Positions 1 to 6,174 of a stretch of DNA of 9,979 nucleotides are shown in pieces. This DNA comes from FEN-1219 sp036274615 (lineage in GTDB: Bacteria; Pseudomonadota; Gammaproteobacteria; Steroidobacterales; Rariloculaceae), in the NCBI GenBank assembly GCA_036274615.1, contig DASUFK010000196.1, forward strand, positions 1 to 9,979, in the 5' to 3' direction. Position 1 is the stretch's first letter; each line of letters begins with the position of its first letter. Under the pieces are notes generated by a model. That model saw only the letters and a list, made by a program, of their open reading frames with translations, was not told where the DNA came from and ran no database searches. The position numbers were made by a program, and so were the translations under genes.

Positions 1-1
1 G

Positions 2-499
2 GAAGAGGCCCTGCTCGCAGACACGAAGCTGCTGCTGATGACGTATCTCCTCATCAACGCCTGGCCGCTGCGGGAGATCGTGGCGGCGTTCGCGATCGAG
101 ATGGACGAAGCCGAGCGGCTGCTCGTCCGCTTGCACCGCGCGAAGATCATCGAGCTGATGCCGTTCAACCGCGTGAAACTGCTCACGGCGCGCAACTTCA
201 GATGGCGCAAGAACGGGCCCGTGCAGAAGTTCTTCGAGACTCAGGTGCAGCGCGACTTTCTGTCGGGACCGTTCACCGGCGCGGGCGCGGAGCTTCAGTT
301 CGTCGGCGGCATGCTGTCGCCCACCGGCTTCAAGGAGATGCAGCAGTCGATCGAGCGAATCGCACGCGAGTTCGACGAGCTCGCGCGCCGCGACTCGGCG
401 CTGCCGCTCGCGGACCGGCACGCGTGCGGAGCCGTGTTCGCGATCCGGCCGTGGGAGTTCTCGCAGTTCGCCGCGCTGCGCAGACCGGGCAAGCGCTAG
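2..499 (+). CDS. XRE-family transcriptional regulator, C-terminal part (5' end outside window)
   Basis: The reading frame is open from base 2, and the residues before the first ATG at 38 (EEALLADTKLLL) continue the same protein, so that ATG is internal and the gene starts outside the window. The visible 165 residues match, from memory, the C-terminal two thirds of a family of about 250-residue XRE-type regulators. After an N-terminal helix-turn-helix (missing here) these carry a second winged-helix-like segment (here about RLHRAKIIELMPFNRVKLL), then a conserved DFRWR-like block (NFRWRKNGPVQKFFE), a GMLSP-type segment, and a tail with LPLADRH and RPWEFSQFAALRR. A role in transcriptional control follows from the family; no target is visible. 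The TAG stop at 497-499 overlaps the stop of the leftward PIN remnant. The family call is fairly confident; the regulated genes are unknown. Confidence 0.78.
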   Translation, partial: EEALLADTKLLLMTYLLINAWPLREIVAAFAIEMDEAERLLVRLHRAKIIELMPFNRVKLLTARNFRWRKNGPVQKFFETQVQRDFLSGPFTGAGAELQFVGGMLSPTGFKEMQQSIERIAREFDELARRDSALPLADRHACGAVFAIRPWEFSQFAALRRPGKR

Positions 500-773
500 C
501 GCGAAACCCAGAGATCGAGAGCGCGCGCTGCGGCAGCCAGCCGTCTATCGGCTGTCCACAACGGGAGCGATGCTAACTTGGCAGCCGCCAACAGATGCAT
601 GTCGATCCAACCCAGGCCCGGCCCATCAAGCGGTGGCTGTCAACAACCGCCAACACCTCGTCGTGGGCGGCGAGCGGCGCCGTAGGCAGCGCGCCGAGGA
701 GACCGAGAACCTCGGCGCGCTTCAGCAAGTTGCCGCAGGCTATTTCGCCGATCACAAACGGGCGGCCAAGAAC
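496..773 (-). pseudogene. VapC-like PIN-domain toxin remnant, 5'-truncated and frameshifted
   Basis: Read leftward from about 773, one frame gives VLGRPFVIGEIACGN followed by RAEVLGLLGALP, APLAAHDEVL and HRLMGR. At about 616-620 the frame must shift by one base (a G missing from a GGG run), after which it continues as GLGWIDMHLLAAAKLA, LPLWTADRRLAAAARALDL and a TAG stop at 498-496. Together this is the order of blocks seen in VapC-like PIN ribonucleases. Three of the usual acidic residues are present: E in IGEIACGN, D in GWID, and D in WTADRR. The N-terminal block with the first catalytic aspartate is absent, because the frame runs into the start of an ABC permease gene. No VapB-like antitoxin is visible. 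The truncation and frameshift mean an active toxin is not expected. A sequencing error could explain the frameshift, but not the missing N-terminus. Confidence 0.75.
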
Positions 774-871
774 GCGGTGAGGCCGAGCGCGAGGACCGTG
801 ACGTTCGCAATCGTCGCGAACGGTGTCCTCCGGAAGTTGAGCAGCGCGACGGAGAGATAGTGTCCGAGCAC
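752..871 (-). pseudogene. N-terminal stump of a MacB/FtsX-type ABC permease
   Basis: A 39-codon frame starts at GTG 871-869, behind a GGAGG ribosome binding site, and stops at TGA 754-752. Its product begins VLGHYLSVALLNFRRTP and continues into a hydrophobic first membrane segment. Against the start of the permease at 3578 (VLKHYVAVALRNVRSAP...), 17 of 37 positions are identical without gaps, counted by eye. It therefore looks like the beginning of a second permease of the same family, cut off inside the first transmembrane helix. It lies downstream of the adaptor and ATPase genes on the same strand, where the permease of such an operon is expected. From about 761-773 the DNA becomes the PIN-domain remnant. 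The normal protein would be about 800 residues, so this stump cannot work as a transporter. Confidence 0.7.
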
Positions 872-876
872 GCGTA

Positions 877-881
877 CCTCC
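877..881 (-). promoter_or_regulatory. Ribosome binding site of the permease stump
   Basis: GGAGG on the minus strand lies 5 nt before the GTG at 871-869. It is one of the clearest Shine-Dalgarno sequences in the window. It supports the view that the short frame behind it is the true start of a former gene and not a chance frame. Confidence 0.6.
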
Positions 882-938
882 GAGCTACGGACTCAAAGAG
901 CGCACGCTCCAGCCTCGGCTCCGACGCAGACCCTTCGA

Positions 939-972
939 TCCGTCCTTCGACGGAAAAGTAACCTGTCCCTGA
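939..972. repeat. Small hairpin plus a possible REP-like motif
   Basis: TCCGTC (939-944), loop CTTC, GACGGA (949-954) forms a 6-bp stem. It is followed on the plus strand by AAAAGTAACCTGTCCCTGAT (955-974), running into the ATPase stop codon. From memory, blocks like GGGACAGGTTACTTTT recur as dispersed repeats near REP-associated Y1 transposases in several proteobacteria. I cannot confirm that here. On the minus strand the stem is not followed by a T-run, so it is not a convincing terminator of the ATPase gene. Confidence 0.3.
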
Positions 973-1653
973 TTAGATCTCGAGTTGGTTGGCGGCTACG
1001 ACCTTGCCGTCGAGCAGGTTCACGATGCGGTGTGCGCGCTGCGCGTGGCTCGGCGAGTGGGTGACCATCATGATCGTGGTGCCCTGCTCGTTGAGCTGGT
1101 TCAGCATGTTCATGACTTCCTCGCCGTTCTTCGTGTCGAGGTTACCCGTGGGCTCGTCGGCGAGGATCAGCTTGGGGCTGCCGACCACCGCACGCGCCAC
1201 GGCGACGCGTTGCTGTTGACCGCCCGACAGCTGCTCGGGCTTGTGCTTCGCGCGCGCCGAGAGCCCTACGAGCTCGAGCGCCTCCTTCACGAGCTCCTTG
1301 CGCTGCGACTTCGCCACGTTCTGGTAGAGCAGCGGCAGCTCCACGTTCTCGTAGACGTTGAGCTCGTCGATCAAATTGAAGCTCTGGAAGATGAAGCCGA
1401 CGTTGCCCTTGCGCATGTCGGCGAGCTTGTTCTCGGAGAACTTCGAGACTTCGGTCTCGCCGAAGAAGTACGACCCGCCGCTCGGGGCGTCGATGAGGCC
1501 CACGATGTTGAGCAGCGTCGACTTGCCGCAACCCGACGGGCCCATCACGGCCACGAACTCGCCCTTGCCGAGCTCGAGGTCGATGCCGTTGAGCGCGGTG
1601 GTCTCCAGCTCGGTGGTTCGGTAGCGCTTGGTGACGCCGTTCATCTTGATCAT
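973..1653 (-). CDS. MacB/LolD-type ABC transporter ATP-binding protein
   Basis: This 226-residue protein is a cytoplasmic nucleotide-binding subunit that would power a MacB/FtsX-type permease. All motifs are intact: Walker A GPSGCGKST (38-46), Q-loop glutamine at 90 in FIFQSFNLI, signature LSGGQ (142-146), Walker B LILADE (162-167) followed by PTGNLD, and the switch histidine H199 in VTHS. Size and the LIDELNVYENVELPL segment fit the LolD/MacB/FtsE class. ATG 1653-1651 is chosen because MIKMNGVTKRY is the usual start of the family and a GGGGGA stretch lies just upstream; ATG 1644 is an alternative. The frame stays open further upstream, but that part overlaps the adaptor gene and resembles nothing. 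It follows the adaptor gene by 53 nt and precedes the permease stump by about 100 nt, so all three were probably one operon. The substrate is unknown. Confidence 0.93.
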   Translation of the reverse strand: MIKMNGVTKRYRTTELETTALNGIDLELGKGEFVAVMGPSGCGKSTLLNIVGLIDAPSGGSYFFGETEVSKFSENKLADMRKGNVGFIFQSFNLIDELNVYENVELPLLYQNVAKSQRKELVKEALELVGLSARAKHKPEQLSGGQQQRVAVARAVVGSPKLILADEPTGNLDTKNGEEVMNMLNQLNEQGTTIMMVTHSPSHAQRAHRIVNLLDGKVVAANQLEI

Positions 1654-1706
1654 CGCAATCCCCCGCTCGCTGGGCCGAGCTTCACGCGTTGTTGGCGAAT
1701 CGTTTG

Positions 1707-3050
1707 TCAGGAGCCGCTTTCGGAAAACTGGATTCGGTCGAAGTTGAGCAGGCTCTCGTAGCTCGACGTGATCACCTGATCGCCGTCCTTCAACCCGTCG
1801 AGCACCTCGATGCCCTCCGGATTTCGGCGGCCGAAGCGCACCGGGCGCCGCTCGGCGTAATCGCCCGACGGGTCGACCACGAATACCCACTGCCCGCCCG
1901 TGTCGTCGAAAAACGCGCCGTTCGCAACCACGAGCGTGTCGGCCGGCTGGCCGATCTCGAGCCGCATGCGCACCGTTTGACCGCGGCGGATGTTCTTCGG
2001 CGGGTCGCCGTTGAACAGCAGGTCCACCTCGAACTGCCGGTCCTTGACCTCGGGATACGCCTTGCTGACCGTCAGCTCGTAAGTCTTGCCGTCGATGTCG
2101 ACGGTCGCGATCTGACCGATCGTGACGCGCGTCAGATAGAACTCGTCGATGAACGCGTTGACCTTGAAGGTGCCAACCTCGTCGACTTGGCCGATGCGCG
2201 CGCCGGCGTTCTTCGACTCGCCGACGTTCGCCTCGAGCAGCGTGAGCTGGCCGGTGATCGGCGCGATCATCACGAGGCTCTTGAGGTTTTCACGCACGAT
2301 CTCGACGTTCTTGTTGAGCGCCTCCGTGCTCGCCTTCATTCTCGCAATCTGGTTGTTGCGCATCTCCTCATCGAGCTTCAGCGCTTCGAGCCACATCGCG
2401 CGCTGCGCTTGATAGCGTTTGAGCTCGGCCTCCATGTCGTCGATCCTTTCGGCCGTAGCCTCGGGGATGAGCCCCACGTTCGCCTTCCTGTTCTTCACCT
2501 GGCGCAGTAGGCGATCGATGTTGTAGTCGATCTCGATGAGCTGCCGTTGGTTGTTCAGGTGCGTGTTGTCGAAGCTCATCATCGTCTGGCTCATCTGCGC
2601 GAGCTGCTGCGCGGTATTCGCCTCGGCCGAGATCGCGTTGATCTGCAAATTGGTGTTCTTGAACGTGACGAGCGGATCGCCCGCCTTCACGAACGCGCCT
2701 TCCTCCACGTGGACCTCGGTGACCTGGCCGCCGTTGAGCGTGTCGAGATACACGGTGGTGCGCGGGACCACGTTGCCGGTGACCGGGATGTACTCGTGGA
2801 ACGTGCCGTAGCTCACCTTCGACACGGTGAGCCGCTCCGACCCCACCGACAGCGTGCGCGTGAGACCGTACGTCATGTACGCGTACACGCTCACCGCGAT
2901 CAGCAGCACGATGCCGACGGCGATCGCGATCCGCTGCGGCGTGATGACCTTCTGCTCGATCCGCGTGTCCATGGCGGACAACACGACTTGCTCGGCGGCC
3001 GGAGGCGGTTGCTCGGCGCCGTCCTTCTTCTTTAACGTGATGATGGGCAT
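1707..3050 (-). CDS. HlyD/MacA-type periplasmic adaptor (membrane-fusion protein)
   Basis: This 447-residue adaptor would link an inner-membrane ABC permease to an outer-membrane channel. A cytoplasmic N-terminal segment rich in lysine and proline is followed by one membrane helix (about 41-61). A split biotinyl-lipoyl-like domain has its first half at about 105-130 (GGQVTEVHVEEGAFVKAGD) and its second half at about 258-290 (MIAPITGQLTLLEANVGES). Between them lies a long helical hairpin, about 140-257, rich in Q, E, K and R. Beta-barrel and membrane-proximal domains follow (about 293-440), including RRGQTVRMRLEIG and GLKDGDQVITS. Length and domain order are normal for the family. ATG 3050 is the only sensible start; it has no clear Shine-Dalgarno and lies about 30 nt from the proposed -10 box. 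It is the first gene of the leftward efflux operon. The substrate cannot be told from the sequence. Confidence 0.9.
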   Translation of the reverse strand: MPIITLKKKDGAEQPPPAAEQVVLSAMDTRIEQKVITPQRIAIAVGIVLLIAVSVYAYMTYGLTRTLSVGSERLTVSKVSYGTFHEYIPVTGNVVPRTTVYLDTLNGGQVTEVHVEEGAFVKAGDPLVTFKNTNLQINAISAEANTAQQLAQMSQTMMSFDNTHLNNQRQLIEIDYNIDRLLRQVKNRKANVGLIPEATAERIDDMEAELKRYQAQRAMWLEALKLDEEMRNNQIARMKASTEALNKNVEIVRENLKSLVMIAPITGQLTLLEANVGESKNAGARIGQVDEVGTFKVNAFIDEFYLTRVTIGQIATVDIDGKTYELTVSKAYPEVKDRQFEVDLLFNGDPPKNIRRGQTVRMRLEIGQPADTLVVANGAFFDDTGGQWVFVVDPSGDYAERRPVRFGRRNPEGIEVLDGLKDGDQVITSSYESLLNFDRIQFSESGS

Positions 3051-3058
3051 CGAAGGGC

Positions 3059-3093
3059 TGTATTACCTACGCAATACAGTAGTACTGTATTAC
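3059..3093. promoter_or_regulatory. Palindromic operator, probable GntR/YtrA binding site
   Basis: In an AT-rich patch between the divergent efflux genes lies a perfect 19-bp palindrome, AATACAGTAGTACTGTATT (3073-3091; 9-bp arms around one central G). CTGTATTAC at its right end (3085-3093) is repeated at 3058-3066, so a second inverted pair, TGTATT (3059-3064) with AATACA (3073-3078), also forms. Such symmetry beside a GntR-family gene suggests the regulator's own binding site, covering promoter elements of both arms. Binding is inferred; the symmetry is seen directly. Confidence 0.65.
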
Positions 3094-3108
3094 AATCGTT
3101 CCTGTCAA
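3079..3108 (-). promoter_or_regulatory. Candidate promoter of the leftward adaptor-ATPase operon
   Basis: On the minus strand a perfect -35 box, TTGACA (3108-3103), is followed after 18 nt by TACTAC (3084-3079), a weak -10 box. The predicted transcript would start some 20-25 nt before the adaptor ATG at 3050. The -10 box lies inside the 19-bp palindrome, so a bound repressor would block it. On the plus strand TACAAT (3091-3096) could be a -10 box for the GntR gene, but no good -35 box accompanies it. Confidence 0.45.
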
Positions 3109-3173
3109 GCGACGGGGAAACGGTAGGGAGATGCGCAGGCGGCCGCGAAGGTCGCGAAAGGCATCGGTACGAC

Positions 3174-3521
3174 ATGACGGAAGCTGTTCAAACCTGGCAT
3201 CAAGACCGGCCGATCTATCGGCAGCTCATGGAGCAGATCGTCGCGCGGATCCTCGACGGCTCCTACCGCGAAGGCGAGATGCTGCCGTCCGTGCGCCAGC
3301 TTGCGAGCGACTTCGTCGTCAATCCTTTGACGGCCGCGCGCGCCTATCGCGAGCTCGAGGAGTACACGGAAACCCGCCGCGGCGTCGGCCTCATCGTGAA
3401 GGAGGGCGTGCGCGAGCTGCTGCTCAAACGGGAGCAGCGCCGGTTCCTTCGCGACGAGTGGCCCAAGATCCGCGCGCGCATCAAGGCGCTCGAGCTCGAC
3501 CCTGCCGACCTCTTGAAATAG
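3174..3521 (+). CDS. GntR-family (YtrA-type) transcriptional regulator
   Basis: This 115-residue protein is a short GntR regulator of the YtrA kind. A winged helix-turn-helix (about 13-75) contains IYRQLMEQIVARILDGSY, then GEMLPSVRQLA, VNPLTAARAYREL and TRRGVGLIV. A C-terminal helical tail of about 35 residues serves for dimerisation and there is no ligand domain. YtrA-type proteins usually repress neighbouring ABC transporter genes, and this one sits between the two arms of an efflux locus beside a perfect palindrome. The permease gene starts 56 nt downstream. ATG 3174 is the only start before the conserved domain; the nearest purine-rich stretch, AAAGG, is 12 nt upstream, rather far. The turn before TRRG appears about two residues shorter than usual in the family. 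The stop is TAG. Confidence 0.88.
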   Translation: MTEAVQTWHQDRPIYRQLMEQIVARILDGSYREGEMLPSVRQLASDFVVNPLTAARAYRELEEYTETRRGVGLIVKEGVRELLLKREQRRFLRDEWPKIRARIKALELDPADLLK

Positions 3522-3577
3522 CGCCGGCCCGAGTCGCGCCGGGATGGCAGCGGACGTGGGCGCTCGGGGAGTGACAC

Positions 3578-4606
3578 GTGCTGAAACACTATGTCGCCGT
3601 CGCCCTTCGCAACGTACGGAGCGCACCATTCACCTCCGCCGTCAACTTGCTGACCCTGTCGGTGGGGCTCGTCTGCTTCGTCACCGCTTACGCGTTCGTC
3701 ACGTTCTGGGGCTCGGCCGAGCAGCACTTCCAGAAGGCACGCGACATCTACGTGCTCGCCTTGACGCTGAAGAACAGCGAGGACGCCCCGGTTTCCGCTA
3801 TCACCTCCGCATCGGCGACCATTTCGGTCGCGGAGATCGATAACTCCTTGCGCGCCCCCGAGGTCGCCGCGGAATTCTTGCGCAACGACTACCCGGCGAT
3901 CTCGAAGATTGCGCGCTCCGTGACCATCGACGACAAAACACCGGTCGCGAGCGGCGGCCGCGCCGAGCGGTTGTTCGGCATTGCCGTCGATCCCGAGTTC
4001 CTCGACATGTTCGACCTGCCGTTCGTCGCGGGCGACGCGCGCACGGCGCTCGCCTCGCCGCGCAGCGCCGTGATCACTCGCGAGTACGCAACGCGGCTCT
4101 TCGGCACGGGCGAAGCCATCGGCAAGCCGCTCGTGATCGGCAACACGGTCGACGCCACGGTCACCGGAGTGATCGACGCGATTCCCGAGCCCTCGCACCT
4201 GGGCCGCTCGGCCAACGCTCGCATGCCGGTGGATCTGATCGCGTCACGTGACGTCTTCGAGGCGCTGCAAGCCGGGCGCGCCCCGCCGGCCCAGTTCGCC
4301 TGGCTCCTCACCAACTCGATCGTCTACTTGTACTTGCCGCCGTCGGGAGGGTTGTCGCCCGACGCGCTGCGCAGGCAGCTCGGAGAGTTCGTCGAGCGGC
4401 ACGTGCCGGCCGAGATCCGCAAGGGCCTGAACTACAGTCTGGGCCTCGAGCCGGTGAGCGCGCTGCTCGAGGGCACCGGCGATTTTCGCGGCACGGGCTT
4501 GTCGTTCACGGCCGTGCTCCTGCTGTTGAGCGGCCTCGTGCTGGGCGTGGCCTGTGTGAACTACGCGAACCTCGCAACCGCGCGCGCGGCTCGCCGCGTG
4601 CGCTAG
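3578..4606 (+). CDS. MacB/FtsX-type ABC permease, N-terminal half (ends at premature TAG)
   Basis: GTG 3578, with GGGGAG six nt upstream, starts a frame of 342 residues. It holds a first membrane helix (about 18-43), a large MacB-like periplasmic domain (about 44-300, with REYATRLFGTGEAIGKPL) and a second helix (about 308-330), followed by ATARAARRVR. The next codon is TAG (4604-4606), after which the same frame continues without shift for 497 codons as IGVRKALGAS. This family normally has REIGVRKALGA there, and the second FtsX half of this same protein has RREIAVRKTLGA, so TAG stands in place of a GAG codon. The complete gene (3578-6103) would encode 841 residues, normal for an eight-helix, two-FtsX-domain permease. 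It follows the GntR gene by 56 nt and is probably co-transcribed with it. Alone, this half lacks most membrane helices. Confidence 0.85.
   Translation: MLKHYVAVALRNVRSAPFTSAVNLLTLSVGLVCFVTAYAFVTFWGSAEQHFQKARDIYVLALTLKNSEDAPVSAITSASATISVAEIDNSLRAPEVAAEFLRNDYPAISKIARSVTIDDKTPVASGGRAERLFGIAVDPEFLDMFDLPFVAGDARTALASPRSAVITREYATRLFGTGEAIGKPLVIGNTVDATVTGVIDAIPEPSHLGRSANARMPVDLIASRDVFEALQAGRAPPAQFAWLLTNSIVYLYLPPSGGLSPDALRRQLGEFVERHVPAEIRKGLNYSLGLEPVSALLEGTGDFRGTGLSFTAVLLLLSGLVLGVACVNYANLATARAARRVR
4604..4606 (+). other. In-frame amber codon replacing a conserved glutamate
   Basis: The context is GTG CGC TAG ATC GGC GTG CGC AAG, read as VR-stop-IGVRK. A single G-to-T change from GAG explains it. TAG ends several other genes in this window (497-499, 3519-3521, 6101-6103, and 6177-6175 on the minus strand), so general reassignment of TAG is unlikely. 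Confidence 0.85.
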
Positions 4607-4612
4607 ATCGGC

Positions 4613-6103
4613 GTGCGCAAGGCGCTCGGCGCGTCGCCCGGGCAAATCGCGGTGCAGAGCTTCGCCGAGGCGGGTGCCTTCGCGTTGGCCGCGCTGGGTA
4701 TCGCCTTCGCGGTGTTCGTCGCCGCGCAGCCCTTGGTGAAACGGCTGCTCGGGGCCGAGATCGACGCGGCTTTCTTCACGAGCTCGAGCGTGTGGCCGGC
4801 GCTCGCGGCGCTGCTCTGCACCGTCACGCTCGCGTCCGGCGCGTATCCCGCGCTGGTGTTGTCGCGCGTGCGGCCCATGAGCGCATTGGCGCTCGGCCAC
4901 GCGCGGCTCGGCTCGCCGCTCTTCTCGACGCTGCTCGTGGGCGCGCAATTCGGTGTCGCGAGCTTCCTGCTAATCGCGCTCACCGTGATCTCGCTGCAGA
5001 ACACCGAGATGCGGCGCACCGCGCTCACCTCGATTCGGGACCCGCTCGTGCTGATCGCCAACCCCGTGAGCTATACGAAGGTTGCGCCCACGACGTTACG
5101 GGAGAGACTCGCCAACGTGCCGCAGGTTCGCGGCGTCACGGAGCTGCCGTTCGACCCGTGGGAAACGCCGCCGATCACGCTGTTCGCGAGCTCGGCCGAC
5201 CCCACCAGCGCCCAGCGCGCCGTAGCTCTGAGGTTCGTGGGCTTCGACTTTTTCGACGTGTTCGGTGTGCCGCTCGTTGCAGGGCGCGTGTTCGACCACG
5301 AGCACGCTGAGGATGATCCGCGTGCATCCCCGACCGGCGAGCCGCCTCCCGCCAACATCGTCGTCGATCGAACGTTCGTCACCGCGTTCGGTTTGGGCAC
5401 GCCGGAGGAAGCGGTTGGCAAGGTGGTCTATCGGCCCCTCCCGGCAGCTGCTCGATTGGTGGGGCCACCGCCGGCGCTGCGGATTATCGGCGTGGTCGAG
5501 GACCGGTCGTTCACTTTCTTCAAGACCGCGAGCAACAGCGGCGAGATGTACCGCTTGCGCGGCGGCCTCGAGATCACCGTTGCCCGGGTGGCGGCGGCCG
5601 ACCTCGAGAACGGGTTGCGCGGTATCGACACCGCCTGGCGCGAGCTCGCGCCGAACGTGGCGGTGAGCCGGCGCTTCCTCGACGAGGTTTTCGAAGCTGC
5701 CTATGCGCAATACCTGCGCATCAACCAGCTGCTCGCCGTGCTCGCGGTGATGGCGTTCGGGATTTGCGTGGCCGGGTTGTTCGGCATGGCGATCTTCGTC
5801 GCCGGCCGGCGGCGGCGCGAGATCGCCGTACGCAAGACGCTCGGCGCCGGTACGCCGCGGATGATCGCACTGCTGCTCGTGAGCTTCTCGACACCCGTGG
5901 TGATCGCCAACCTAGTGGCGTGGCCGGCCGGGTATCTCGCGGCGCGCGTCTATCTCAATCAATTCTCGCAGTCGATCCCGTTGACGCCGTGGCCGTTCGT
6001 GCTGTCGGTCGCCATCACGCTCATCATCGCGTGCCTCGCGGTCTTGGGCCAAACGGTGCGCACGGCGCGGGCCACGCCGGCCGAAGTGCTTCGCCAGGAT
6101 TAG
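4613..6103 (+). CDS. MacB/FtsX-type ABC permease, C-terminal half (after premature TAG)
   Basis: This is the continuation of the frame from 3578 beyond the TAG at 4604. The first possible start is GTG 4613, which lies inside a conserved motif and has no ribosome binding site, so it is not a natural start; translation would need readthrough or reinitiation. Visible are the last two helices of the first FtsX domain (FALAALGIAFAVFVAA and WPALAALLCTVTLASGAYPAL), then a helix near SFLLIALTVISLQN and a second MacB-like periplasmic domain. The second FtsX domain follows, with three helices (LLAVLAVMAFGICVAGLFG, IALLLVSFSTPVVIANLVA, FVLSVAITLIIACLAVLG) and the typical ending RTARATPAEVLRQD. This part shows no other damage, which points to a recent mutation, a base-call error, or continued use. 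The stop TAG lies 71 nt from the convergent lipoprotein gene. Confidence 0.85.
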   Translation: MRKALGASPGQIAVQSFAEAGAFALAALGIAFAVFVAAQPLVKRLLGAEIDAAFFTSSSVWPALAALLCTVTLASGAYPALVLSRVRPMSALALGHARLGSPLFSTLLVGAQFGVASFLLIALTVISLQNTEMRRTALTSIRDPLVLIANPVSYTKVAPTTLRERLANVPQVRGVTELPFDPWETPPITLFASSADPTSAQRAVALRFVGFDFFDVFGVPLVAGRVFDHEHAEDDPRASPTGEPPPANIVVDRTFVTAFGLGTPEEAVGKVVYRPLPAAARLVGPPPALRIIGVVEDRSFTFFKTASNSGEMYRLRGGLEITVARVAAADLENGLRGIDTAWRELAPNVAVSRRFLDEVFEAAYAQYLRINQLLAVLAVMAFGICVAGLFGMAIFVAGRRRREIAVRKTLGAGTPRMIALLLVSFSTPVVIANLVAWPAGYLAARVYLNQFSQSIPLTPWPFVLSVAITLIIACLAVLGQTVRTARATPAEVLRQD

Positions 6104-6174
6104 CGCTCACCCTCGCATCGTGGTGTACGCCCCTGGTGCCCCTCTCCCTGGCCGTTCGCTCGCGGGCATCCACG

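Noticed and set aside
570..860. A 96-codon plus-strand frame in the 500-970 region
   Set aside because: No motif and no ribosome binding site; the minus strand explains the same bases as PIN and permease remnants.
973..1890. A 305-codon version of the ATPase with an N-terminal extension
   Set aside because: The extra N-terminus overlaps the adaptor gene and shows no similarity to the family; the start at 1653 gives the normal length.
985..3035. Long plus-strand frames opposite the ATPase and adaptor genes (985-1761, 1689-2510, 2547-3035)
   Set aside because: They are antisense shadows with Arg/Leu/Val-rich low-complexity products; the minus-strand frames carry all the conserved motifs.
3131..3574. 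A 147-codon frame overlapping the GntR gene, with GGGAG directly before its ATG
   Set aside because: The Arg-rich translation has no motif, and the overlapping frame from 3174 encodes a clear winged helix.
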